This document shows, one piece after another, positions 23,488 through 32,488 of a stretch of DNA of 64,000 nucleotides. The stretch's first letter is position 1; every line of letters begins with the position of its first letter. This DNA comes from Blastopirellula retiformator (lineage in GTDB: Bacteria; Planctomycetota; Planctomycetia; Pirellulales; Pirellulaceae): NCBI RefSeq assembly GCF_007859755.1, contig NZ_SJPF01000003.1, positions 620,001-684,000 on the forward strand, read 5' to 3'. A model generated the notes under the pieces. It was not told the DNA's origin, made no database searches, and saw only the letters and a program-made list of their open reading frames with translations. A program made the position numbers and the translations under genes.

Positions 23488-26400
23488 CTACTGAAACCGG
23501 AGGAGTCCGAACCCGGCCGGCAGCACTTCCGCCTGAGCCGGAATCGTCCACGACTGAAAACCGCTGCCGGTGGCGATCCGCTGTAGACCCAATGCCCAGG
23601 TATCGCCGGAGGTAGGCGGCGTCTTCGCCAAGTCGGTCAGCAGGATAGCGCCTTCCACCGTCCAAACGCCGGCGGCGTCGTCCGCTTGGACGTACCACTT
23701 GGGATTCCAGGTTGGATCGCCAAAGCTCGACTCGTGAGTCCAGCCGCACCAGTCGACCGACATTTTGTGGAACGACGCATAGTCGCGATCGATGTCGAAG
23801 TAGATCTCGACATGATCCCGCTTCGAGAGATCGGCGTCGCGCTCGCGCGGACCGCTTGGCTTGTTGGTGTAGTTGGAGCCTGGGGCATGCTTGGCGCGAA
23901 TCGCGAAGTAGAGATACTCCTGGTCGTATGCAAAGAAGGCGGCCGCAGGCCATTGGCCATCGCCTCGGTTGGGGCTGACTAGCTCGAACGGTTTGCAGTG
24001 ACGCCACGTTTCGTCATCCAGCCGGCCATCCAACTGCGGCGGCGAAATGACCCGCAGGCACATCGCGATCGTCTTGGGCGGAATGCCGGCGTTACGTCCC
24101 AGCACGAATTCCGACTGAGCGCAGGCCGACCACGGATCGTTCTCTCCCCGGCCCACCAGGCGATGCAGTAAGTTCTCAGAGGTTCGGCCCGTCCCTTCCT
24201 GGCTGAGTGCCCGGGAGACGGTGAACGCGACTTCCGGTTGGGCAATCACATACGGAAACTTGACGTTGTACTCTTGGGCCAGCTTGGCGGCGGTTCGAGA
24301 GAAGTTGCGTTCGATCGAGACCGCCTGGCCAGCCGCAGGGAGTCCAGGGCGTGACGTCGTTTCGGTCGGCAAAAAGGCGGCGGCCGGGGTTACGGCGGTC
24401 GGACGAAACTCGGCGGCCAAGGGCGCCGCGTCGGGCGCCGTCTCTTCGCCCGAGAAGCGGTCGGCCACTTCGCGACTGCCGTAGAAGGTCAACAGCCAGG
24501 CGACTCCCTTCTCGGCCAGAGGATGTTCGGGGAAGCGATCAATCAAGGTCGTCAGGACCTCGGCGGCCAACGGACCATGTCCAGACTCATGCTGATGCAT
24601 CGCCAGTTGATAGAGCGTTTGCGGGCCGGTATCGCCAGGCAAGTCGCTCGTCAGGTCGCCCAACTGCGCCAGCCACGCGGCGCCTCCATTGGGACGCAAG
24701 CGAGCGGTCGAAACGATGCGCTGTACATTGTGCCGACGCTGCGCCAAGCGACGAAGTTCGTCGAGATTGCTGGACGCCAGCGGACGTTCGGCCCGCCGCG
24801 AGACTCCGCCCGAGTCGAGCGGAATGCCGGAGAAGAAATCGCGATCGCCAAATTCGTTCGGCAACGCGTTCCGATTGAGCTCGAATGAAATCGAGGCCGG
24901 CGGCGGGGTTGCTTCCTCTTCCAGCAAGCTGCGAGCGGCGGCGGCATGTTCGTTGAACGACATCGCTAGTTGCGGCGCGATCTGCGAGGTGGTGATGGTG
25001 ATCGCGCCATCGACTCCCTTCGGCAGCGAGGCGAAGACCTTTTTGGTTTGCCATGGCGCCAGACGGAGCGACTCAAGATGTTCGGGATAGGCGTTGGAGT
25101 CGGCCGCTTTTTCGACCGCCGACAACACAATCTGATTGATCAGGTAGCCGGTCGCATCCAGACCGCGGGGATCGGCGTACTCGGTCAGCACCACCTGTGG
25201 ACGCCAGGTTCGCAGCTTGCGGACCAAGCGTTCCTCGGCTCGCTTCAGCGCCTCGCCGTCGTTCGCTTGATTCCAACGCTTGACAATTTCGCGGCCATCG
25301 AGGCCCAGCTTGTCGCTGGGGAGCGGGAAGCTGCTGGCCTGGTCGATGTCGCAGATGCCAAGCTGTAAGCAAGCCGCCCGGACGCAATCGGCGTACTGCA
25401 GCTCAAGCGGAGAGTTCTGTTCGGGCCGGCCGATGATCTCGACCGCCGTCAGATAGCCGCCGGCGGCGGAGAGTTGACTGAACGCTTCACAAGGAAGTTT
25501 CTGGCCGCTGCGGTAGGCCGCGAAAAGAGCCGCCTGTTCGCCGCCACGACGCTGCGCATACCAACTGGCGCCGCCGTCGTTGGTCGCCAGGATCGTGCCG
25601 AACGATCCAACCGCCCAACCGTGTCGATCATCGGCGAACGTCACCGCGGTAAGCGTGGGACGAAAGCCGGTAGCGGCCGTTTCCCAATGTTCGCCGCCGT
25701 CACGTGACGACAGCACGACCGAACCGGGCGAGCCGACAACGGTGATGTGCTGACCGCGAACCGTAACTCCGCGGGCGTCAAACTGACGTCCCATCGCGCC
25801 CGGCAGTTGGCTGGTGCGCAAGTTCCACGAGATGCCGCGGTCGCTACTGGACATCACCAGCCCGGCGTCTCCAACCAGCGCGGTGGCGCCAAGCGGATCG
25901 AGCGCAACCTGGTAGGTGCGGCGATTGGAGTCGGCCGGAATCGATTCGCGATAAACCCCTTCGTCAAACCAGGCGGTCGCGCCATCGGCGGCCGTCAGCA
26001 ACACGCCGCCGCTGGGCAGCAAGGCCAGCGAGCGCCAGGGATGGGGCTTCTCGACCAACTTCGAACGCCAACTGCGGCCGCCATCGCGGGTTTCAAACAG
26101 GCCGGTCGGATAGGTCGGCGATGGATCGGCGATCGCATAGCCATGGTTGGCGTCGACAAAGGCGATGTCATGTAAGCGGGGAACTCCCAGATTGGGAATC
26201 TCGCGCCAGTTGCGGCCGCCATCGATGGTTCGCAAAACCACGCCGCGCGAAATGCGACTGTAGGGAGAGATTTGTCCGCCGACGATCCAGCCGCGATCTT
26301 CATCGGCAAAGGTGATCGCGCGGAGTTCGACGCTAACGCCAGAGGGGATCTGAGCCCAATTGGCCCCGGCGTCGCGGGTGCTCCAGATCACGCCATGGTC

Positions 26401-26553
26401 GCCAACCGCCATCCCCACGTGGGGGGTTTGGAAATGGACGTCATGCAGCGTGGCGTCGCCCGCATAGTTGGCGGCCGCTAGAAGCGGCGCAGCGGTAAAA
26501 ATCGCGACGATCGATGCGAACAATCCTGGCGCTCGGCGGTAGCAAATGCCCAT
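23488..26553 (-). CDS. secreted Ycf48-like beta-propeller with LmbE-like and CBM9-like regions
   Basis: A 1021-residue secreted protein with signal peptide (about 1-27). Residues ~30-335 hold repeated BNR/Ycf48 blades (motif DGGxxW, e.g. TIDGGRNWREI and SRDGGEHWETA). Residues ~340-520 resemble a degenerate LmbE/PIG-L deacetylase (RTWRPQVVLTEYADPRG...) with no obvious zinc triad. After a linker, residues ~875-1021 match a CBM9/DOMON-like carbohydrate-binding domain (LDGRLDDETW, YLYFAIRAKH, VEIYFDIDRDY). The order propeller-deacetylase-like-CBM9 suggests a surface protein bound to glycans. Function unknown. Confidence 0.8.
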   Translation of the reverse strand: MGICYRRAPGLFASIVAIFTAAPLLAAANYAGDATLHDVHFQTPHVGMAVGDHGVIWSTRDAGANWAQIPSGVSVELRAITFADEDRGWIVGGQISPYSRISRGVVLRTIDGGRNWREIPNLGVPRLHDIAFVDANHGYAIADPSPTYPTGLFETRDGGRSWRSKLVEKPHPWRSLALLPSGGVLLTAADGATAWFDEGVYRESIPADSNRRTYQVALDPLGATALVGDAGLVMSSSDRGISWNLRTSQLPGAMGRQFDARGVTVRGQHITVVGSPGSVVLSSRDGGEHWETAATGFRPTLTAVTFADDRHGWAVGSFGTILATNDGGASWYAQRRGGEQAALFAAYRSGQKLPCEAFSQLSAAGGYLTAVEIIGRPEQNSPLELQYADCVRAACLQLGICDIDQASSFPLPSDKLGLDGREIVKRWNQANDGEALKRAEERLVRKLRTWRPQVVLTEYADPRGLDATGYLINQIVLSAVEKAADSNAYPEHLESLRLAPWQTKKVFASLPKGVDGAITITTSQIAPQLAMSFNEHAAAARSLLEEEATPPPASISFELNRNALPNEFGDRDFFSGIPLDSGGVSRRAERPLASSNLDELRRLAQRRHNVQRIVSTARLRPNGGAAWLAQLGDLTSDLPGDTGPQTLYQLAMHQHESGHGPLAAEVLTTLIDRFPEHPLAEKGVAWLLTFYGSREVADRFSGEETAPDAAPLAAEFRPTAVTPAAAFLPTETTSRPGLPAAGQAVSIERNFSRTAAKLAQEYNVKFPYVIAQPEVAFTVSRALSQEGTGRTSENLLHRLVGRGENDPWSACAQSEFVLGRNAGIPPKTIAMCLRVISPPQLDGRLDDETWRHCKPFELVSPNRGDGQWPAAAFFAYDQEYLYFAIRAKHAPGSNYTNKPSGPRERDADLSKRDHVEIYFDIDRDYASFHKMSVDWCGWTHESSFGDPTWNPKWYVQADDAAGVWTVEGAILLTDLAKTPPTSGDTWALGLQRIATGSGFQSWTIPAQAEVLPAGFGLLRFQ

Positions 26554-26756
26554 CCTTGGACTCTCAGGTGCTAGCAGGTGAATGAGAGAAAACGTCGCCA
26601 GTTTAGAGGATGCCGGAAATCGGGGCCATACTGACTGTAGCGGTTGCTGCAGTGACGATTCGCGGACAATACTACGGCAAGAAACGAGGTTTGTGCGTTT
26701 GACTGTGGCCTACACTTGACTATTGATAACTCTGTCAACTTGGTGAGTAACCCGTA

Positions 26757-27194
26757 ATGAACACGCCTGCCGTTCGTAAAATTAACGTTGTGGTCGTCGA
26801 TGACGACCCTGCCATGAAGCGTCTTCTGGAGCAGATGTTGTTGACCAATTTTGGCGACAGCTTAAATCTATGGGCCTTCACCGATCCGCACGAAGCGCAG
26901 CAGTGGATGGATCAGATTTGCTGCGATCTGTTGATCAGCGATATCGAAATGCCTGAAATCGATGGCATGGGGATGCTGATCTTCGCCAAGCGTCGTAACG
27001 CCTGGACGCAGGTGATCTTTTTGACCGGTCATTCGTCGTGGGACCGGGTCACCGAAGCGATCGAGAACGGCGCCTCCGACTTCCTGCTCAAACCGCTCGA
27101 CAAATCGGAGCTGATCAAGCTGATCAACCAAGAGCTGGAACGTTTCGTCCGTTGGCAAACGGCCCTGCGCGGCAAGCGGGCGGCGGCGACCTAA
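26757..27194 (+). CDS. single-domain CheY-like response regulator
   Basis: A 145-residue receiver with acidic pocket D15-D17, phosphoacceptor D62, T90 and K112, ending in a short basic tail with no output domain. It could act as a phosphate relay or as a CheY acting on a motor or another protein. It converges with a CheV/HPt gene across a shared terminator, so the two may work in the same signalling system, but no CheA is in the window. Confidence 0.88.
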   Translation: MNTPAVRKINVVVVDDDPAMKRLLEQMLLTNFGDSLNLWAFTDPHEAQQWMDQICCDLLISDIEMPEIDGMGMLIFAKRRNAWTQVIFLTGHSSWDRVTEAIENGASDFLLKPLDKSELIKLINQELERFVRWQTALRGKRAAAT

Positions 27195-27225
27195 GCGACG
27201 TCCGCGAAATCAAGAATCAAAAAAA

Positions 27226-27254
27226 GGCGGGGCGACAAATTTTGTCGCCCCGCC
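27226..27254. terminator. bidirectional intrinsic terminator
   Basis: Stem GGCGGGGCGACAAA (27226-27239) and TTTGTCGCCCCGCC (27241-27254), flanked by AAAA on the left and TTTT on the right, so it can stop both the CheY-like gene and the convergent cheV gene. Confidence 0.9.
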
Positions 27255-27260
27255 TTTTGT

Positions 27261-28691
27261 TTAGTTAGCGGCCGAAGCCGCCAGATCGGGGCAGCGCTTC
27301 AACAGCTCATCGAGCGGCTGGCGGTTCATTGACAGGAGGATCAGCCAGTCAGTTAGTCGAGCGAGGTAGCCGATGATCTCGGGCACTTCGAGCTGTTGAT
27401 TCTGCGCGATTTCTTCCATCTGGTGAACGGCTTGGCTCACTTCGTGCAGCGGCACGACCTGTGAGGCCGATTTGACGCTGTGAAGCGTTCGCAGCAGCGC
27501 TCGCCGATCATGCGTTTCGGCGACGATCCATTCGCCGAGTTCCTCGGTTCTTTCTTTCAACTCCATCCGAAACGTATTCAAAAGGTTTGAGTTGAAAGCG
27601 GAATCCTCCTGGTCTGCCGGTGCGACTGGGGACGGAGCCGGGGGCGCCGCTGGCGCTGGAGGAGGCGCTGGCCGTGCAGCTGGCGCTGCGGCGGCCGGTT
27701 TGGGCGGCTGAGGCGCGGGAGCAGGAGCAGCGGGGCGTGGCACAGGGTTGCCGGTCGCCGGAGTCACCGGGCGGCCAAGGATCAGTTCGTCGGCGATGGC
27801 GACGACGCGGTGGAGTTCCGGTTTGGAAATCTGAGCGTCGGCGCCGACCGCTTCCCCTTTCTTGGCGTTGTCAGGCGTGACGATCGACGAATAAAGGAGT
27901 ACCGGCAACTTGCAAAGACCAGGATGATCTTTGACTCGTTTGGTCAGGTGGAACCCGTCGATCTGCGGCATCTCGACATCGCTGATCAGCAGGTCGGCGA
28001 TCAGCGACAGCTTTTGTTTCGCCTGCCATTGGGATTCGAGCCAATCCCAACAAAGCTTGCCATTCTCGAATGCCTGGATTTGCGTGTAGCCGCTGGCGGA
28101 CAGCATGGCCGTCATCGCCTGACGCACGGTGACCGAGTCGTCGGCGACGACAATTCGCAGTCGCTCGCGCGGCAACTCGTGCGGGTTGTCGACGGCGTCT
28201 TCCCGCAAGGTTTTTTCGGTGATCTGATCGGCGATCATCTCGAAGTCGAGCATCGAGACGAGTTGGCCATCGACTTGCCCAACCGCGGTGATCGGCATGC
28301 GGCCAGTCGCCATCACGGCCGGAACGGCCATGATTTTTTCCCAGCTGACCCGATGGATGCGGGCAACCGCGTCGACGGTGAACGCCGTCTGCATTTGGTT
28401 GAAGTCGGTCAGGATGACCTGCTGATCTTCGCCGGCGTCTCCTTGGATCTGCAGGTGCTCGCGAAGCGAAACGCAGGGTACGACCTTGTTGCGCAACTGG
28501 AAGACGCCCAGAACCGAAGGATGGGCCTGCGGCAGGGCGGTCATTTCGGGACGCGGCAAGACTTCGCGCACTTTGGCGACGTTGATCCCAAAAGTGAACC
28601 GGCCGACTTGAAATACGAGGACTTCAAGTTCGTTGGTTCCGCTTTCCAGCAGAATTTCTTGTTGCAGCAGAACGTTACTTATGTTGGCCAT
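27261..28691 (-). CDS. cheV: CheV-type chemotaxis coupling protein with an added C-terminal HPt-like domain
   Basis: A 476-residue protein from ATG 28691, where MANISNVLLQQ is the usual CheV start; a GTG at 28739 would add 16 residues. Order: CheW domain (about 20-160), receiver (about 178-305) with phosphoacceptor D238 in LISDVEMPQIDG, an Ala/Pro linker (about 315-358), then a helical region where LHSVKSASQVVPL carries H404 in a pattern like the HPt motif HxxKGxA. CheV normally stops after the receiver. The extra domain may receive or return phosphate from the receiver. A shared terminator joins it to a CheY-like gene. Confidence 0.85.
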   Translation of the reverse strand: MANISNVLLQQEILLESGTNELEVLVFQVGRFTFGINVAKVREVLPRPEMTALPQAHPSVLGVFQLRNKVVPCVSLREHLQIQGDAGEDQQVILTDFNQMQTAFTVDAVARIHRVSWEKIMAVPAVMATGRMPITAVGQVDGQLVSMLDFEMIADQITEKTLREDAVDNPHELPRERLRIVVADDSVTVRQAMTAMLSASGYTQIQAFENGKLCWDWLESQWQAKQKLSLIADLLISDVEMPQIDGFHLTKRVKDHPGLCKLPVLLYSSIVTPDNAKKGEAVGADAQISKPELHRVVAIADELILGRPVTPATGNPVPRPAAPAPAPQPPKPAAAAPAARPAPPPAPAAPPAPSPVAPADQEDSAFNSNLLNTFRMELKERTEELGEWIVAETHDRRALLRTLHSVKSASQVVPLHEVSQAVHQMEEIAQNQQLEVPEIIGYLARLTDWLILLSMNRQPLDELLKRCPDLAASAAN

Positions 28692-28759
28692 CGGCATACC
28701 GTCGGTCGAGAGGACGAAGGGTAAAGTGTCCTTCGTCACTCATCGACGCTCCGGTGCTA

Positions 28760-28787
28760 GCAGGTCGACAAAAGTTTGTAGACCTGC
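28760..28787. promoter_or_regulatory. long hairpin upstream of cheV
   Basis: GCAGGTC (28760-28766) pairs with GACCTGC (28781-28787) and inside it ACAAA pairs with TTTGT, giving an almost continuous 12-bp stem. It lies between the hemerythrin-like gene and cheV. No T-run follows, so it may act in the cheV leader. Confidence 0.35.
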
Positions 28788-28845
28788 CCAAATGCTAGGG
28801 CCGTCACGATCGGCTCAGGGAGCAAAGGCGAATCTGTCGCTCTTG

Positions 28846-29316
28846 CTAGTCATCCACTCCGAACGCGCCGACGCCGCGGCGGATTAGCGCATCCTCGCGC
28901 AGTTCATGACGTCGCAGGTTCTCGGCGAACACGTTCAGCCGCCGCTTGGCGCTCTGTAAGCTCGCTTCGGCCACCGGCTCGTCATCGAGCCAACTGATCA
29001 GCCCGTCCAACTCGGTGAGCAGTTCGGGGTGCTCTCGCTCGATCTCGCGGGCTTCCGGCGCCAAGGTCGGTCTGCGGGCGACCGCTTCGTCCAGGCACGA
29101 GCCTTCTTCCTCTTCGCGGAAGTGATGGACGATGTTGTCCCGCAGGCGATGGACGCGATCACGCAACGTGTTCCAGTCGGTTTGCACGTCGCATTCTTGC
29201 TGACCAAGGCAACAAGCGTTGAGTTGGTCGAGTTCTTCGTTAAGCTGTCGATGCTCTTCACGAAGGTGGTGACGGAATCCTTCGTCACTACAGTTGAGGT
29301 AGGAGTTACCGTTCAT
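28846..29316 (-). CDS. hemerythrin-like helical protein
   Basis: A 156-residue protein from ATG 29316 with the strong binding site GGGAGG. It has a four-helix pattern with His/Glu pairs: HHLREEHRQL near the start, VHHFREEEEG in the middle, EREHPELL and LRRHELREDALI at the end, which fits the His/Asp/Glu iron ligands of hemerythrin/HHE domains. The long first frame from 29343 lacks a good site. It lies 50 bp from the universal stress protein gene on the same strand, so both may be part of a stress response. Iron binding is inferred. Confidence 0.75.
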   Translation of the reverse strand: MNGNSYLNCSDEGFRHHLREEHRQLNEELDQLNACCLGQQECDVQTDWNTLRDRVHRLRDNIVHHFREEEEGSCLDEAVARRPTLAPEAREIEREHPELLTELDGLISWLDDEPVAEASLQSAKRRLNVFAENLRRHELREDALIRRGVGAFGVDD

Positions 29317-29366
29317 CTTACGCCTCCCTGTTGCTCGTCGCATGATGGGGCGGCGGCGAGCGACTT

Positions 29367-29804
29367 CTATTCCGCAACCTGGTCAGGTTGGCGGAAAGTT
29401 AACACCGGGCATTTCGCCTTGCGTACGATCGTTTCGGCGTTACTGCCCATTAGTAAGTGCAATAGTCCTGTCCGTCCGTGCGTTCCCATGACGATCAAAT
29501 CGACTTGCTCCTCTTCCGCCATCTTCAAGATCGCGTGCGGCGGATCGCCGGCGACCAAGCGATGCACGCAGGGAACTGCGGCGTCGGTCGGCCGAACTTC
29601 GTGCAGCATCTTCTTCACTTCGTCTAACGACGGCTCCAGCATTCCGTAATACATTTCGCCGCCGCCATATGACGTTGGGGGCTCTTCAACGTGGATGATG
29701 ATGATCGTTGCGCCAAAGTCCTTGGCGATCGAGGTGGCCAATCGCATTGCAGCGTCGCCGCAATGGGAAAAGTCGGTCGGAAAGAGAATCTTGTTCATTT
29801 TCAT
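29367..29804 (-). CDS. universal stress protein (UspA family)
   Basis: A 145-residue UspA-like protein starting at ATG 29804, with GGAGACG upstream. The N-terminus KILFPTDFSHCGDAAMRLA is typical, and the C-terminal ATP-binding motif GTHGRTGLLHLLMGSNAE fits the G-2x-G-9x-G(S/T) signature, so it probably binds ATP. It likely shares a transcript with the hemerythrin-like gene downstream. Its promoter should lie in 29805-29940, where nothing distinct stands out. Confidence 0.92.
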   Translation of the reverse strand: MKMNKILFPTDFSHCGDAAMRLATSIAKDFGATIIIIHVEEPPTSYGGGEMYYGMLEPSLDEVKKMLHEVRPTDAAVPCVHRLVAGDPPHAILKMAEEEQVDLIVMGTHGRTGLLHLLMGSNAETIVRKAKCPVLTFRQPDQVAE

Positions 29805-29940
29805 GGCTGCGTCTCCTTGTCTCTCTACTATTAATGTACGTCTGTTGGAGCATGAGAATTGATGAATTCGCTGCGTCAAAATGACGCACTTCCAGAAACG
29901 TTCGCCATCATCAAGAATGGTAAAGGAAGCGTGGACGATT

Positions 29941-30960
29941 CTAAAGCAAAATTCCGCGCCACCGATCCGAATCGCCGGCGACGATCGCAGCGCCTAACGC
30001 CGCCGCTTCGCGCGGCATGCTGGCGACGCGGCACGGAACTCCCGTCGTTTGCGAGAAGTAGGAAGCGATCCCCGGCGTCAAGGAAATGCCTCCGCAGAGC
30101 AACACGCCTTGTTGCGCCAGATCGCCGGCGAGTTCCGCTGCTAGCGGCTGCATTAATTCGCGGATACCCGATGCGATTTCCGCCAATGGTTTCTGAATCG
30201 CTTCGCGCAGTTGTTGCGTTGTGATTTGGGCGGTGCGTGGAGCGCCGGTGATGCCGTCGCTGCCATGGATTTCGATCGCCAACTCTTCGTCGCGCGGAAA
30301 CGCGGCGCCATACTCTAGGCGAATCGTCTCGGCCTGGCTGCGACCGATCCGCAGATTGAAATCGGCCCGAATCGTATCGACGATCGCCTGGTCGAGCGTG
30401 ACGCCGCCGATTGGCAGACGGCGTTCGGCCAACACTTCGCCCAAGCAGGTGGCCGCGATGTCGGTTTGCGTCGAGCCGATCTCGCAGACGCAAGCGGCCG
30501 TCGCTTCCAGCACCGGCGAACCGCCGCCAATCGCCGCCGCCACGCTGCGCAAGATCAAGCCAACCGAAGCCGCGCCGGCCCCACGGATCGCGGCGACCAA
30601 GGCTGCCCGTTCGACCATCGTCGCGCCGCTGGGAACGGTGCAGACGACTCTGGGGCCGAGAAACGAACGCCGCGCCTGGCTCTTGGCCAAAAACTGGCGC
30701 ATCATCGCCTGGCAGAGAGCCGGATCGGCCACTTTGCCATGTGCTAGCGGATAGGCGATCGAGACTTCGCTCGGCGTCCGATCGCGCAGCGCTTGAGCGA
30801 GTCGCCCGACGGCGACTCCGTTGTGCAAGATTCGGCCGGTGGCGGTTTGGACGGCGGCGGCGGTCGGTTGGTCGAGCACGACCCCTTCGTCACCGCGGCA
30901 GATGATCGTATTGGCCGGGCCCAGGTCGATCGCCAGGTTTTCTCGCGAGAGCCGAATCAT
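29941..30960 (-). CDS. MreB-like actin homologue (divergent)
   Basis: A 339-residue actin-fold ATPase of the MreB/Mbl group. The phosphate-1 motif is AIDLGPANTI (usual DLGTANT, here Pro for Thr), followed by VLDQPTAAAV, the VPSGATMVERAAL segment and the adenosine motif LCGGISLTPGI. Length fits MreB (about 335-350). It may organise the cell envelope or a planctomycete compartment. It stands alone: mreC and mreD are not adjacent. AAAGGA precedes ATG 30960. The changed phosphate-loop residue may alter nucleotide turnover. Confidence 0.85.
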   Translation of the reverse strand: MIRLSRENLAIDLGPANTIICRGDEGVVLDQPTAAAVQTATGRILHNGVAVGRLAQALRDRTPSEVSIAYPLAHGKVADPALCQAMMRQFLAKSQARRSFLGPRVVCTVPSGATMVERAALVAAIRGAGAASVGLILRSVAAAIGGGSPVLEATAACVCEIGSTQTDIAATCLGEVLAERRLPIGGVTLDQAIVDTIRADFNLRIGRSQAETIRLEYGAAFPRDEELAIEIHGSDGITGAPRTAQITTQQLREAIQKPLAEIASGIRELMQPLAAELAGDLAQQGVLLCGGISLTPGIASYFSQTTGVPCRVASMPREAAALGAAIVAGDSDRWRGILL

Positions 30961-30989
30961 GCGGAGAATCCTTTCAGCGCAATAAAAAA

Positions 30990-31016
30990 GCGGCTGACCC
31001 GATTTGGGTCAGCCGC
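30990..31016 (-). terminator. intrinsic terminator of the coiled-coil membrane operon
   Basis: Stem GCGGCTGACCC / GGGTCAGCCGC with a 5-base loop, followed on the minus strand by six T. It ends the transcript of the genes at 31056-32070 and separates them from the MreB-like gene. Confidence 0.9.
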
Positions 31017-31055
31017 GATAGCTTACGAAATTTGGCGGCCAGCGCCAGCGCCGAT

Positions 31056-31268
31056 CTAGCCGAGCGCCGAGGGGCCGGCAGCCGGCAGAGAGACCGAAAT
31101 CGCCGGGGCGGCTTGCGAGACCTTCCACTGCGGGAACGAACCGAAGCGGCTCAGCTCCATGTACATCAGGACCGCGCCGATCAGCAGGGCGATGAACGAC
31201 AAGATCAGCATCATCGAGTAGATGTTGACCTTTTGTTTGGGGGGATTACCCGAGCTTTGTGGAGACAT
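31056..31268 (-). CDS. 70-residue membrane protein
   Basis: A 70-residue protein from ATG 31268 with GAAGGG upstream. A Pro/Lys-rich N-terminus is followed by one membrane helix (about 17-40) and an outer Ala/Pro-rich tail. It overlaps the end of the preceding coiled-coil gene by 23 bp, so the two are translated together and may form a membrane complex. No family recognised. Confidence 0.65.
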   Translation of the reverse strand: MSPQSSGNPPKQKVNIYSMMLILSFIALLIGAVLMYMELSRFGSFPQWKVSQAAPAISVSLPAAGPSALG

Positions 31269-32070
31269 AATCGCCCTTCTTAACTTCGCCCTTACGATAC
31301 TCGCGTTGGATTTCTCCCACCGAGCGATCCGGGCTCACTTTCTTGATGATAACGCGTCCGAGATATTGGTCGCCACGGAAGATGTCGAGGGTGTTGCCGA
31401 CGCTGATGCCGTCATCCTTGCCGAGCGAAACTTCGACGAAGTTGTTGGCGCCGACGGCGGTGATGCGACCATCCAACTTCGGCGGAATGCCGTCGACGTT
31501 GGTGAATTCGGTCAGGCCGTTGGCGTTCAGAACGCGGTTCATGTTCCCAACCTGAACGGCCAACTGTTGTTCACGCTCTTTCAAGCGTTCTTCGTTGGTT
31601 TGCAGTTGTTGGACGCGATCGCTGGTGGAGACGACGTTGGCGAACATTGCGTCACGATTTTGCTGGGCGGTTTGCAGCTTGTTTTCCAGCTCGGTGTTTC
31701 GTTGTTCGGCCGAAACGGCGACTTTGCTGGCTTGGTCGAGCGCGGCGCCCTTCTGATCCAGTTCCTTCACCTTTTGATCCAGCGAGGCCTGCAAGGTGGA
31801 GAGCTGACGTTCTAGTTGCGAAGCGCGGACCTGAACGGCCGACAACGCATAGCGACGGGCGGCCCGTTCTTGTTCCAGCATCTGGGTCGTTTCGGCCAGC
31901 TTCGTTTCCAGTTCGGTCCGACGGGCCGTCAGCGTCTGGTTGGTGGTGGTCAGCGTCTGGGCCTGTTCCTTCCAGTTTTTGTGCGTGGCGTACACCGCGA
32001 CCGAGAACGCCATGAACACAAAGCTCATCACGAAAATGAGTACCGTGAAGATCTTGCCGATGAGGTTCAT
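31246..32070 (-). CDS. membrane-anchored coiled-coil protein
   Basis: A 274-residue protein with an N-terminal membrane helix (about 6-28), a long coiled coil (about 33-175, rich in Glu, Gln and Ala heptads) and a C-terminal beta domain (about 195-274, GRITAVGANNFVEVSLGKDD...VGNTLDIFRGDQYLG). This layout is like periplasmic scaffold or tether proteins anchored in the inner membrane. The gene has a strong promoter upstream (TTGACA-18-TATACT), so it is likely highly expressed. It overlaps the 70-residue membrane protein gene. Function unknown. Confidence 0.75.
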   Translation of the reverse strand: MNLIGKIFTVLIFVMSFVFMAFSVAVYATHKNWKEQAQTLTTTNQTLTARRTELETKLAETTQMLEQERAARRYALSAVQVRASQLERQLSTLQASLDQKVKELDQKGAALDQASKVAVSAEQRNTELENKLQTAQQNRDAMFANVVSTSDRVQQLQTNEERLKEREQQLAVQVGNMNRVLNANGLTEFTNVDGIPPKLDGRITAVGANNFVEVSLGKDDGISVGNTLDIFRGDQYLGRVIIKKVSPDRSVGEIQREYRKGEVKKGDYVSTKLG

Positions 32071-32265
32071 CGAATTCGACTCCTTTGTGGCTCACGCCAA
32101 ACCCAAAGCTGCAAAGCCTCGGGACGCGCCGCAGGCGCTACGAAAAGTGGAAGGGAACAACGACCGAAGAGCTTGTCCTGCGAGGTTCAACAGCCGCCGC
32201 AAGAGCATATGCCAAACGAGGATAACCACTGCGGAAGTTGGGGAGATTACGCAAGTTGCAAGCCC

Positions 32266-32295
32266 AGTATAATTGTGGCCATTCTTGAGTGTCAA
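32266..32295 (-). promoter_or_regulatory. near-consensus sigma-70 promoter for the coiled-coil membrane operon
   Basis: On the minus strand TTGACA (32295-32290) and TATACT (32271-32266) are separated by 18 bases. These are the best housekeeping promoter elements seen in the window and lie 195 bp before ATG 32070, so a long untranslated leader is predicted. Confidence 0.7.
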
Positions 32296-32305
32296 CAAAA
32301 TCGCT

Positions 32306-32330
32306 GGTGAAGTTTCGCGTCAACTTCACC
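32306..32330. promoter_or_regulatory. perfect inverted repeat beside a strong promoter
   Basis: GGTGAAGTT (32306-32314) and AACTTCACC (32322-32330), 9-bp arms with a 7-base gap, 11 bp upstream of the -35 of the minus-strand promoter. The position suits an activator or repressor site. The remaining stretch to the lnt end at 32489 holds no gene. Confidence 0.45.
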
Positions 32331-32488
32331 GAAACCCCATTTTCCCGTCGCTGGCGCGAAAAAGTGGGTCCGATTTCGTGATAACTATAGATTACAACTA
32401 GTCTTGCGGTCGGCGATATTCAAGCTTCTTGCCCCCAATCACGGCAGACCGCTCGATAATGCCGGATCTGCAAAGTGGAAACAGCCCA

